Source: Bdellovibrionales bacterium | GTDB taxonomy: Bacteria; Bdellovibrionota; Bdellovibrionia; Bdellovibrionales; UBA1609 | Assembly: GCA_016716765.1 (NCBI GenBank) | Contig: JADJVA010000020.1 | Location: forward strand, 62,001-126,000 | DNA length: 64,000 bases | Direction: 5' to 3' | Shown here: piece after piece, positions 25,142 to 33,874 of the stretch | Layout: each line of letters opens with the position of its first letter | Position numbering within the stretch: position 1 is the stretch's first letter | Position numbers and translations under genes: made by a program | Notes under the pieces: generated by a model | What the model was told of the DNA's origin: nothing | Databases searched by the model: none | Seen by the model: only the letters and a program-made list of their open reading frames with translations

Positions 25142-27487
25142 ATGGCGGTCAGTATGGAAAAAAATATGGCACAGGAGGGATTTGCCGGTCGCCCTTCCGG
25201 CGGTGAATCTAAAGCCCGATTGGAACGGGATTACAAATACCTTGATCATGAGTCCTACCGCAATAAATTGAGAACGGACAAAGATGGCAACCACGAATTG
25301 CGTTTGTTCATTGAAGGTATTCACTGCGCCAATTGCCTGCACCGTATTGAGTCCCTCAAAGGAGCTATTCCTGAGATTGAGGAGCTCCGCGTTAATTTAG
25401 GGGATCACTCGGCCCTTTTAGCCATCAAACCAACTGGCTCCCTTTCCAAGGTCCTTCAGGCCATTCAAAATCTTGGTTTTGTCCCTCATCCTGATGGACA
25501 AGCTCTTGGTGGTCACAAAGGCATTGAATCAGAAAATCGCAAACTCCTTATGCGACTCGGAGTTGCCGGTGCAGCAACCGCAAATATTATGCTACTGGTT
25601 ATATCTATTTACGCTGGAGCTGAAGCTGACCTAGCCAAGATTTTTCACGCATTGAGTTTTTTCCTGTTTCTGCCCGTATTTTTCTATAGTGCTCAGCCTT
25701 TTTTCAAAAACACTTGGATGGCAATCAAAAATCGTCGCCCTTCCATCGATTTGCCCATCGCCATTGCCCTCAGCTTGGGAGGCGGGATCAGCACCTGGCA
25801 TTTGATGCGAGGGCATGGAGACATTTATTATGATTCTCTCTCTTCCCTTGTCTTTCTCCTACTGGGCAGTCGCTATCTTCTTGCACGAACCCACCAAAAA
25901 TACCTCTCACCGTCATTTTGGAAGCCATTTTTGGAGTCAAAGACAGTTCGACGTTTGAACTCAAATTCAAAGATAGCTGAAGACTTGGCTCCTGATGAAC
26001 TTAAAATCGGGGATATTGTGCAAGTTCTCGAAGGAGAAAAGATTCCTGTCGATGGAAGGCTCATTGAAGAAAGGGGCTATGTGAACGTCTCTATTCTTAC
26101 GGGAGAAACCCGTCCCCAAAAAATTCTCAGAGGGGAATCATGTTTTGCAGGCACCGAATGCTCAAGCCCCTCATTGACTTTCATAACGACAGCAGTGGGT
26201 CATCAAACCCGCATTGGCCAGATTTTAGCCAAAATGGAGAACGAATTTTTTTCGCGCACCCCTTTGACGGCACTCGCCGATCGGGCTGCCCAAATTTTTA
26301 CTGTCTCCGTATTATTGATTGGATCACTGTTTTTCCTCTCTTACGCTCCGATTGATTTTCATGAAGCCGTTAATCGCACTTTAGCTCTTGTCGTACTGGC
26401 TTGCCCCTGCGCCCTTGCCTTTGCGACTCCATTGGCCCAAAGTTTGTCCCTGCAAACAGCCTTGCGAAGAGGATATTTGATCAAGCGAGCCGAGAGCCTC
26501 GAAAAACTTGCAAAGGTTGAAGAGGTTGTTTTTGATAAGACAGGAACTCTCACAGAGGGTGAATTTGAACTTCTTAATTGGTACCCTTCCCAGCCACGCT
26601 CAGAAATTCTGGCCGCAATTTATGCTCTCGAGGCAAAATGCGATCATCCTATCGCCAAAGCCTTTACTCAGGAACTTGACTCCTATCGGAACAGCGCCCC
26701 CACCGTCACCGATTTTAGTGAACAAATCGGAAAAGGCATTTCCGGAAAATTTTCTGATGGCTCTCAATTAGATATTTTCAGATCCAACGAGGATCTCGCC
26801 GATCAAAGTTCGGCCAATATTCTTCTTAATGCAGTCGATGTTGTCTGGAATGGGGAACTCCAAACCACTGTCCTGTTCGGAGACCGACTGAGAGGTGATG
26901 CCGCTTTCACATTAGACTCCATCAAAAAGCTGGGACTGCGTTTTTTTGTGTTAACTGGTGACAAAACCGCTCCAGCTCTTCTTGCCGCCCAAAAATTAGG
27001 ACTTGATCCGGTCAATATTCTAACCCAGCAATCTCCAGAGCAAAAAAATACTTTTATCAAATCCCGAAAGCATGTTGCCATGGTCGGCGATGGCGCCAAC
27101 GATGCCGTCGCGATGGCGAGTTCCTACGTCGGAATAGCCGTAAAAGGAAGCATGGAAGCAAGCCTCCAGGCAGCAGACGTTTATCTGACTCGGTCTGGAG
27201 TTTCTCCAGTTCTTGATGTTCTCAATATCGCGCGAAAATCTATGCTGGTCGTTCGTCGCAATCTTGTCCTTTCAATGATTTACAATCTGGCCTGTGGAAC
27301 CGCAGCACTCATGGGCCATATCAGCCCACTTCTCGCGGCTATTCTGATGCCTCTCAATTCTATGATCGTGGTCTCCTCCTCAATCATTGGCACGAGTGGG
27401 TTTCGTCCTACTGGAGATTTAGTGAAGTCAAAATTAAATACAGTGCCCGATGAAAGAACCGGCCTTTTTAAGGAGATCATCGCGTGA
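25142..27487 (+). CDS. ccoI: Copper-translocating P1B-type ATPase of cbb3 assembly
   Basis: 781 residues. It exports copper across the inner membrane to load the cbb3 oxidase. An N-terminal metal-binding domain has CxxC at about 62-65 (GIHCANCLHRIE). The membrane CPC motif is ACPCALAFATP (about 421-423), the phosphorylated Asp is in DKTGTLTEG (about 465), and the hinge is VGDGANDAVAM. The start at 25142 was chosen because GGAG lies upstream at good spacing; the frame is open six codons earlier. The stop overlaps ccoS by four bases, so the two are coupled. First gene of the cluster and divergent from the NtrC-type regulator. Confidence 0.93.
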   Translation: MAVSMEKNMAQEGFAGRPSGGESKARLERDYKYLDHESYRNKLRTDKDGNHELRLFIEGIHCANCLHRIESLKGAIPEIEELRVNLGDHSALLAIKPTGSLSKVLQAIQNLGFVPHPDGQALGGHKGIESENRKLLMRLGVAGAATANIMLLVISIYAGAEADLAKIFHALSFFLFLPVFFYSAQPFFKNTWMAIKNRRPSIDLPIAIALSLGGGISTWHLMRGHGDIYYDSLSSLVFLLLGSRYLLARTHQKYLSPSFWKPFLESKTVRRLNSNSKIAEDLAPDELKIGDIVQVLEGEKIPVDGRLIEERGYVNVSILTGETRPQKILRGESCFAGTECSSPSLTFITTAVGHQTRIGQILAKMENEFFSRTPLTALADRAAQIFTVSVLLIGSLFFLSYAPIDFHEAVNRTLALVVLACPCALAFATPLAQSLSLQTALRRGYLIKRAESLEKLAKVEEVVFDKTGTLTEGEFELLNWYPSQPRSEILAAIYALEAKCDHPIAKAFTQELDSYRNSAPTVTDFSEQIGKGISGKFSDGSQLDIFRSNEDLADQSSANILLNAVDVVWNGELQTTVLFGDRLRGDAAFTLDSIKKLGLRFFVLTGDKTAPALLAAQKLGLDPVNILTQQSPEQKNTFIKSRKHVAMVGDGANDAVAMASSYVGIAVKGSMEASLQAADVYLTRSGVSPVLDVLNIARKSMLVVRRNLVLSMIYNLACGTAALMGHISPLLAAILMPLNSMIVVSSSIIGTSGFRPTGDLVKSKLNTVPDERTGLFKEIIA

Positions 27488-27669
27488 ATCTGTTTCTTTT
27501 TATGATCGGACTCACCTTTGTGATGGTGGCGGGATTCGTCGGTGCATTTTTGTGGGCCGCAAGTTCGGGACAATTTGAGGACCTCGCAACTCCAGCTTAC
27601 AGAATTCTTAACGATGATAGCGATGAACTTGAAAAAATTGGGCAAAAAAACCATACTGAATTAAATTGA
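27484..27669 (+). CDS. ccoS: cbb3 oxidase maturation protein CcoS
   Basis: 61 residues with one N-terminal membrane helix and the CcoS signature GAFLWAASSGQFEDLATPAY followed by RILNDD. It is needed for cofactor insertion into the CcoN subunit. It starts with GTG inside the ccoI stop codon (4-base overlap), a typical ccoIS arrangement. Confidence 0.92.
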   Translation: MNLFLFMIGLTFVMVAGFVGAFLWAASSGQFEDLATPAYRILNDDSDELEKIGQKNHTELN

Positions 27670-27717
27670 ATTGCATTGGAACAGCTTTGACAAAAAATTA
27701 AGTGAGAGGAACATCGG

Positions 27718-29829
27718 ATGAATTCAGCAGACAAATCCTACTATGACGACGACATTGTTAAAATGTTTCTGTTCGCCACCCTCGGCTGGGGTGTGACAGC
27801 ATTCCTGGTAGGACTCATCGCAGCACTACAGATCAGCTTTTGGCAAATCAATTTTGGCCTCGAATGGATCAGTTTCGGGCGCCTGCGTCCATTGCATACG
27901 AATGCAGCGATTTTTGCGTTTGCCGGAAACATTGTATTTGCTGGAATTTACCATTCTTCGCAACGGCTCCTTCGTGTCCGCTTGTTCAATGACTTTTTGA
28001 GCCGATTTCATTTTTGGGGTTGGCAATTCATTATTCTATCGGCAGTCATCACTTTGCCCCTCGGTTTCAGCCAAGGCAAGGAGTATGCCGAACTCGAATG
28101 GCCCATTGACATCGCTATCGCTATCGTCTGGGTTGTTTTTGCGGTTAACTTTTTTGCTACCCTCTTTCGTCGGAAAGAAAAGCATTTGTATGTCGCACTG
28201 TGGTTTTACATCGCAACAATCGTGACCGTGACAGTCCTTCATGTCGTCAATTCCCTCAGTATACCCATCGGCTTCATGAAGAGCTACACCGTTTGGGCAG
28301 GAGTGCAAGATGCCATGGTGCAGTGGTGGTACGGGCACAATGCTGTCGCCTTTTTTCTAACAACTCCATTTTTGGGACTCATGTATTATTACCTTCCAAA
28401 AATAGCAAATCGCCCCATCTATTCGTATCGCCTCTCGATCGTTCATTTTTGGGGACTTGTTTTTATGTATATTTGGGCGGGACCCCACCATCTTCTTAAT
28501 ACCGCCATGCCTGATTGGGCTCAAACCCTCGGCATGGTTTTTAGCTTAATGATTTGGGCCCCGAGCTGGGGTGGGATGATCAATGGTCTTCTGACTCTTC
28601 GCGGAGCCTGGAATTTACTCAGAACAGAGCCCTCAATGAAGTTCCTCGTCGCTGCAATTACCTTTTACGGCATGTCGACTTTTGAAGGACCACTTCTATC
28701 GATTAAGTCCGTCAATGCCCTTGGTCACTACTCAGATTGGATCATCGGTCATGTTCATAGTGGAGCTCTCGGCTGGAATGGGTACATGGCTTTTGGAATT
28801 ATCTATTATCTCCTTCCCCGATTATACAAAGTTCCCCTTTTCAGCCTTCGACTCGCCAACATCCACTTCTGGATAGGTATGCTTGGAATACTTTTCTATT
28901 ATCTTTCCATGGTCTCTGCTGGCCTGACCCAAGGATTGATGTGGCTCGCTCTTGATAGTAATGGAGTTCTCGTTTATCCGGATTTTGTTGAGACAGTAAA
29001 TCGAATAAAGCCCCTCTATCACATCCGAACTTGCGGTGGATTATTTTTTCTCACCGGCGCACTCATCATGTTGTACAATATTTACAGAACAGTGCGAAAT
29101 GCCAAATCAATACAAAAGGAAGACATACCCAGCGCGGCCTATTACAAGCCGGATCCAAGTCTAGACAAAGGACATCGACGACTGGAGGGAATGGCTGCTG
29201 TATTCACAGTCCTGACAGTGATCGCAATTTTGGTAGGATCCGTTATTTCAATTCTTCCCACTCTCTCCATGCATAGCTATGTGAAACCGGAGACTATCTC
29301 AAAACCTTGGACTCCCCTCGAGCTGGCAGGACGAGACATCTACGTGAGCGAAGGTTGCTATGTTTGTCATTCTCAAATGATTCGTAAGCTCAGTTTCGAC
29401 GTTGCCCGTTTTGGTCCCGCTTCGACCATCGGAGAATCCCTCTACGATCATCCTTTTCAATGGGGTTCCAAACGAACAGGACCTGACTTGGCTCGAATTG
29501 GAGGAAAATATCCTGACCTATGGCATTACAACCATATGATTGATCCGCGCTCCGTTATTACACAATCTCTTATGCCCGCCTACCTCTGGCTGGAAAAAAA
29601 GACGACAGACTTCTATAGTTTGCGGCGCAAACTATCAGTGTTGAAGACTTTGGGAGTTCCTTATGATGATGAAACAGTGGCCAATGCGGACAAAATTGCT
29701 GCAGAACAAGCCTTTGTCGTGGCAAACAGGCTGTCCTCTCAAGGTGCCCCAGCAGGTCTCGAAAGTAAGCAGATTGTCGCTCTGATTGCCTATCTCCAAG
29801 CCCTCGGAAAGAAAGGTGGTGACCAGTGA
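27718..29829 (+). CDS. ccoNO: Fused cbb3 oxidase subunits I and II (CcoN-CcoO)
   Basis: 703 residues combining the catalytic subunit and the monohaem cytochrome subunit in one chain. Residues 1-480 are CcoN, with about 12 membrane helices and haem/copper ligand motifs (LHTNAAIFAF, WWYGHNAVAFFLT, GPHHLLNT, IIGHVHSGALGWNG). After a linker and one extra helix (about 500-520), residues 525-700 are CcoO, with haem motif GCYVCHSQM (C547, C550, H551) and KRTGPDLARIGGKYPD. Reduces oxygen to water at high affinity while pumping protons. Fused CcoNO proteins are known in several phyla. It overlaps ccoQ by four bases. Confidence 0.95.
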   Translation: MNSADKSYYDDDIVKMFLFATLGWGVTAFLVGLIAALQISFWQINFGLEWISFGRLRPLHTNAAIFAFAGNIVFAGIYHSSQRLLRVRLFNDFLSRFHFWGWQFIILSAVITLPLGFSQGKEYAELEWPIDIAIAIVWVVFAVNFFATLFRRKEKHLYVALWFYIATIVTVTVLHVVNSLSIPIGFMKSYTVWAGVQDAMVQWWYGHNAVAFFLTTPFLGLMYYYLPKIANRPIYSYRLSIVHFWGLVFMYIWAGPHHLLNTAMPDWAQTLGMVFSLMIWAPSWGGMINGLLTLRGAWNLLRTEPSMKFLVAAITFYGMSTFEGPLLSIKSVNALGHYSDWIIGHVHSGALGWNGYMAFGIIYYLLPRLYKVPLFSLRLANIHFWIGMLGILFYYLSMVSAGLTQGLMWLALDSNGVLVYPDFVETVNRIKPLYHIRTCGGLFFLTGALIMLYNIYRTVRNAKSIQKEDIPSAAYYKPDPSLDKGHRRLEGMAAVFTVLTVIAILVGSVISILPTLSMHSYVKPETISKPWTPLELAGRDIYVSEGCYVCHSQMIRKLSFDVARFGPASTIGESLYDHPFQWGSKRTGPDLARIGGKYPDLWHYNHMIDPRSVITQSLMPAYLWLEKKTTDFYSLRRKLSVLKTLGVPYDDETVANADKIAAEQAFVVANRLSSQGAPAGLESKQIVALIAYLQALGKKGGDQ

Positions 29830-29993
29830 AAAATGAAGTTCTAAGTCGGTTTCCACATATCGATTGGAGCCTCTGCGGCTTTCTCATCTTTGTCACAGCT
29901 TTTGTGGGTGTCCTATTCTGGGTATTCCGCCAAGGCTCAAGTGATCATTACAGTCAAATCTCAAAATTTCCGTTCGGGGAGGACCAGAAATGA
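29826..29993 (+). CDS. ccoQ: Small cbb3 oxidase subunit CcoQ
   Basis: A 55-residue protein, GTG start overlapping the ccoNO stop and stop overlapping the ccoP ATG. It has one membrane helix (FLIFVTAFVGVLFWVF) followed by the CcoQ-type motif RQGSSDHYSQISKFPFGED, comparable to the RPGSK/R..PF pattern in other species. It helps stabilise the oxidase complex. The gene is easily missed by length filters. Confidence 0.88.
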   Translation: MKNEVLSRFPHIDWSLCGFLIFVTAFVGVLFWVFRQGSSDHYSQISKFPFGEDQK

Positions 29994-30559
29994 AAAATGA
30001 AGACAATAGCCCCATCGAAGGGCACAACTACGATGGCATTCGCGAGCTTGACAATCCTTTGCCACGCTGGTGGTTAACTATTTTCTATTCTACGATCGTT
30101 TTTGCGGCTGTCTATTACTACCATTATGAATTCGGCTCAGGACCCTCATCGGATCAAGAACTCACAAAAGAGCTAGATTCTCTCGAATCAAAAAAGCAAA
30201 AGGCCACCACAGATACACCTGCTCAGCCAACACCCGAGGATTTCAAAGCTCTTCTTTCTGATCCTGAAACGCTGAAATTGGGAGCTGCAGAATATTCTGC
30301 AAAATGCATGGCCTGTCACGGAGACAAAGGGCAAGGCTCGATTGGTCCCAATCTGACGGATAATGCTTGGATACACGGCGATGGCTCAATTTCCGCAATC
30401 AGTCAGATTATAAAAAACGGCGTGGCCGAAAAAGGAATGCCGCCTTGGGGAGAAATAATTAAGCCAAAATTAACACTCCAAATCTCGGCCTATATTCGTT
30501 CGCTCAATGGGACCAATCCTCCTGGTGCAAAAGCTCCTGAAGGGCAGGTCTATCCCTAA
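29990..30559 (+). CDS. ccoP: cbb3 oxidase cytochrome c subunit CcoP, monohaem form
   Basis: 189 residues. The N-terminal CcoP segment is HNYDGIRELDNPLPRWWLTI, followed by one membrane helix. A single cytochrome c domain has CMACH (106-110), GSIGPNLTDNAWIHG and the distal Met in KGMPPWG. Classical CcoP is about 300 residues with two haems; only one CxxCH is present here, so the second domain is missing. The gene is complete at both ends, with overlaps and normal spacing, so this is a natural short form rather than truncation. Confidence 0.92.
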   Translation: MKNEDNSPIEGHNYDGIRELDNPLPRWWLTIFYSTIVFAAVYYYHYEFGSGPSSDQELTKELDSLESKKQKATTDTPAQPTPEDFKALLSDPETLKLGAAEYSAKCMACHGDKGQGSIGPNLTDNAWIHGDGSISAISQIIKNGVAEKGMPPWGEIIKPKLTLQISAYIRSLNGTNPPGAKAPEGQVYP

Positions 30560-30574
30560 ACTAAGGACACTCAA

Positions 30575-32011
30575 ATGAACCGTCACCCCCTCGAACTGCC
30601 CGAAGATAGCCTCGCCTCTCTGACAGCAGATGGATCTAGGTCGTATATTTATCCGGCAATCGTGCGGGGTCGGTTTCAGCGCTATCGCCAGTCGCTGCAT
30701 CTCGCATTGCTTGGCCTCTTTTTGGCTCTTCCATGGATTAAGATTGGGGGACATCAAGCTGTTCTGCTTAATATCCCTGACCGACACTTTTCAGTTTTTG
30801 GGCTTACATTTCTTGCCCACGACGCGCCAATTTTCTTTTTTATTCCTGCTATCTTTGCCCTTTGCCTGATCTTTGTTACCGCTATGTGGGGAAGACTGTG
30901 GTGCGGCTGGGCCTGTCCCCAAACTGTTTTTATTGAGACTATTTTTCGACGGATCGAAAGATGGATCGAAGGCAACCATCTGGCTCAGCGAAAATTGAAT
31001 CAAGAGAGTCTTAGCCTTACCAAACTTTGGAAAAAGTCTCTCAAGTGGGTTCTCTTTTTATTCGCTACCCTGATTATAACCCACACTTTTATTGCTTACT
31101 TTGTTGGTTCGAGTGAACTCTTGCAGATCATCCAAGGGCCTCCAACTGAAAATTGGCCTGCGTTTGTGGCTATGGCCATTCTTTCTGCCATTTTCCTTTT
31201 TGATTTTGGCTGGTTTCGCGAACAATTCTGCATCATAGCCTGTCCCTACGGACGATTTCAATCTGTCATGTTGGACCAAAAAACCATCAATATTTTTTAC
31301 GATGAAAAAAGAGGTGAGCCGCGTAAAGGCAAAAGCCCTCCAACTGAGCAGCAAGGCGACTGCATCAATTGCTTTCGATGTGTGCAAGTTTGTCCGACAG
31401 GCGTTGATATTCGACGTGGCACGCCGCAGTTAGAGTGCATTGCCTGCACAGCATGCATCGACGCCTGCGACGAGATCATGGAAAAGGTGAATAAACCCAG
31501 AGGCCTCATCCGATACACTTCACAAGCTAGTCTTGAAGGAAAGCCAAAAAAAATCTTTCGGTTAATTGATTTTATTTATATCGGGCTCATCCTTTTGACG
31601 ATCTCTGGTTTTGTCCTCGCACTTTCTTGGCGAAACCCATTGCAACTGACTCTGTTGAGGGCCAAAGACATTCCGTACCGTTCCGTCACTCTCGACGATG
31701 GAACTCCCGGCCTCATCAATCACTTTAGCCTTCATATTGTCAATCAGAGCACGGAAAAGGCAACTATGAGATGGCAAATTGCTGAGCCTTGGTCGCGGCA
31801 AGGAGTGAGTGTTGTATCTCAGCTCAACGAGCTCTCCCTTGAGCCCTACAAAAATCAAACGATACATTTGTTCATCAAGTTTCCCCTAAGCCTCCTTGAG
31901 AAATCCAATGCCAAAACGATATTAATAGATTTCACAAGGGTCCTTGAACAAAAGGAAGACTCTATTCCAATTGAAGCAAAACTGCTCGGCCCCTCTCCTG
32001 GCTCAAATTAA
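30575..32011 (+). CDS. ccoG: cbb3 oxidase accessory ferredoxin-like membrane protein CcoG
   Basis: 478 residues. About four membrane helices surround the conserved RLWCGWACPQTVF motif. The central part has two [4Fe-4S] clusters (CINCFRCVQVCP from about residue 263 and CIACTACIDACDE from about 288). The C-terminal periplasmic immunoglobulin-like domain follows the last helix. CcoG takes part in copper handling during cbb3 assembly. It is the last gene of the cluster; no ccoH follows, and the inverted-repeat element begins four bases after the stop. Confidence 0.93.
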   Translation: MNRHPLELPEDSLASLTADGSRSYIYPAIVRGRFQRYRQSLHLALLGLFLALPWIKIGGHQAVLLNIPDRHFSVFGLTFLAHDAPIFFFIPAIFALCLIFVTAMWGRLWCGWACPQTVFIETIFRRIERWIEGNHLAQRKLNQESLSLTKLWKKSLKWVLFLFATLIITHTFIAYFVGSSELLQIIQGPPTENWPAFVAMAILSAIFLFDFGWFREQFCIIACPYGRFQSVMLDQKTINIFYDEKRGEPRKGKSPPTEQQGDCINCFRCVQVCPTGVDIRRGTPQLECIACTACIDACDEIMEKVNKPRGLIRYTSQASLEGKPKKIFRLIDFIYIGLILLTISGFVLALSWRNPLQLTLLRAKDIPYRSVTLDDGTPGLINHFSLHIVNQSTEKATMRWQIAEPWSRQGVSVVSQLNELSLEPYKNQTIHLFIKFPLSLLEKSNAKTILIDFTRVLEQKEDSIPIEAKLLGPSPGSN

Positions 32012-32015
32012 TAAA

Positions 32016-32644
32016 AACTGGCCCACTTGATTGTTGTTCCAAACTCCAAGGGAGCCGGCTGAACCAATCTCAGGAGTCCAGGATCTTCAAACATGCGTCC
32101 GGCAGCAGCGCTCACCTTGTGAGCACTGCACCAAGCCGAACTCGATCCTGAACCCCTGAGACTTAGTTCAGCCAGCTCCCTGTGTCTTTTGGACACAACA
32201 GAATCACCGAAGGCTTGCGGGCCAACCAAGGATTCCAACTTCGGATGGCGATCATGACATATGATCCTTAAGGCTTCTGGAATCTTTCGTTGTACACCAG
32301 GTTTTGCGGATGATGCGATTGATATTGACCTCCCCTTGGCCGGCATTCAACCCATGCAAAAATCAATAATCTGTCGTCCATGACAAATGACAGTGAAATC
32401 TTCGAGAAGAAAGGTCTAGATTTTAATACAGCGGCTGGCCCGCAAGCCTTCGGTGATTCTGTTGTGTCCAAAAGACACAGGAAGCTGGCTGAACTAAGTC
32501 TCAGGGGTTCAGGATCGAGTTCGGCTTGGTGCAGTGCTCACAAGGTGAGCGCTGCTGCCGGACGCATGTTTGAAGATCCTGGACTCCTGAGATTGGTTCA
32601 GCCGGCTCCCTTGGAGTTTGGAACAACAATCAAGTGGGCCAGTT
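32016..32644. repeat. 629-bp palindromic element with 212-bp inverted arms
   Basis: The left arm (32016-32227) and right arm (32433-32644) are inverted copies of 212 bases with only two mismatches and no gaps, separated by a 205-base spacer (32228-32432). It begins four bases after the ccoG stop and ends eight bases before the end of the next leftward gene. Both arms contain the same open frame of about 68 codons reading outward (GPQAFGDSVVSKRHR, then AELSLRGSGSSSAWCS), so two divergent short ORFs exist, but no family is recognised. The sequence at its outer ends recurs at 43735-43763. It may be a MITE-like or other non-autonomous mobile element; a recent inverted duplication or an assembly artefact is also possible. 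Confidence 0.8.
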
Positions 32645-32652
32645 CATTAACA

Positions 32653-33856
32653 CTAACGGAGATACACATATCCATAGGGAGGGATCATTCCCCCCGCGCC
32701 ACCATCGACCCTACCACTGCTGGTCAAGCAATCACTCCACGGAATCCTCACTCCAGATTCTGAATCGATCAGTCCCTGCTCTTCAAGAACAAGCGATCGG
32801 TCGCTCGCTTTGTTTTCATCACCTTTTTCTCGAACGCCTGCTCCTCCTCCCTCACGATTTTTCTTTACGGTCTCAGTTCTTTCATCAGGCCCTTCAAACT
32901 TAATCTGCTTCAATTTTCCAACGGGATTTGCACAATTCCCAGAGATTTCCAAGGACCCGCCAGAATAGCTTCGCAAGACCAAATTCATGCGGTTAAATTT
33001 TGAAAAAGAACGCTGGTCGCGATCTCGAAAACTGAGACTGCGGGAGCCCTTTATTTCAAGACGCAATTCTCCCTCAGAAAAAGAAATGACCCTGCCCTCG
33101 CGAACAACAAAAATACCAAAAAATCTGAAAACCCTCTGTGAGATTCTCTCTCGCTGAGCGATCCCCCATAACAAGATCTTGAAAAACCCTCGACTCAGGA
33201 GCACTCTGAAAATAGAAACTGTAAATTTGTTCTCGATGAATGACGCCATTGTCATCAGGCACCTCTTTAGTCCGCAAGCGATCCACATGTAACTCCACCT
33301 CTTCATCAATCTCTGCTCTCTTGCCAAGCACGGTCTGTACATCCTTTCGGGGACGCAGATATACCTTGAGCCCTTGGCTCCGAAAACTCAGGGAGTCCAG
33401 GATATCGTTTTGTCTCTTTCGAACAAAACGACCTTCACCCGAGACAAGAGCCTCGACGCGGCCGTCAGAGCCCTTGCAATCCGAGTATTTCCAATAGTAA
33501 ACATCCTGGTCAGGCTTCAAAGAACTCAGAATTTTCTGAGGACGACAGCGCACAACCCCCATCAGCTCCACAGCGCTGAGCGCACTCTCGCTTGCAACTT
33601 TGGAAGGATCAGCTTCCCGCTGAATAGCGCTCTCCAACAAAGATCTCGCTTGCATCAATCGTCCAATCAAAAAGTAAGAGTAACCAGAAATCGAATTCTC
33701 CGGAACAGACAAAGGTGTCACGCGATGCCCTTTCGATTCCTTGGAGTCAAACGGCTTATCTGGGGGTGTACAAGAGATCAAAATAAAACCGCTGAACGCG
33801 ACAAAGACCAAATTCACAGCACACCGGGATGCCTTACTCAAATCTCCATATTTCAT
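32653..33856 (-). pseudogene. Lipoprotein of unknown function, frameshifted at an A6 run
   Basis: The gene starts at 33856 (GGAG upstream) with a lipoprotein signal ending in LISC. It encodes an N-terminal part with helical, TPR-like character (YSYFLIGRLMQARSLLESA) and a beta-rich middle. At the A6 run at 33118-33123 the frame ends in nonsense (FWYFCCSRG). Removing one base gives a smooth continuation, FQIFGIFVVREGRVISFSEG, in the frame that runs to 32653 (about 400 residues in all). A one-base homopolymer insertion, real or technical, is therefore the break. The C-terminus ends eight bases from the palindromic element and may have been altered by its arrival. Third gene of a leftward unit. 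Confidence 0.65.
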
Positions 33857-33874
33857 CGATATTCTCCAATTGCA

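Noticed and set aside
32008..32763. Two divergent ORFs of about 112 and 127 codons in the palindromic element as genuine genes
   Set aside because: The shared 68-codon part is explained by the inverted repeat itself. Their remaining parts differ, and no start signal or homology supports translation.
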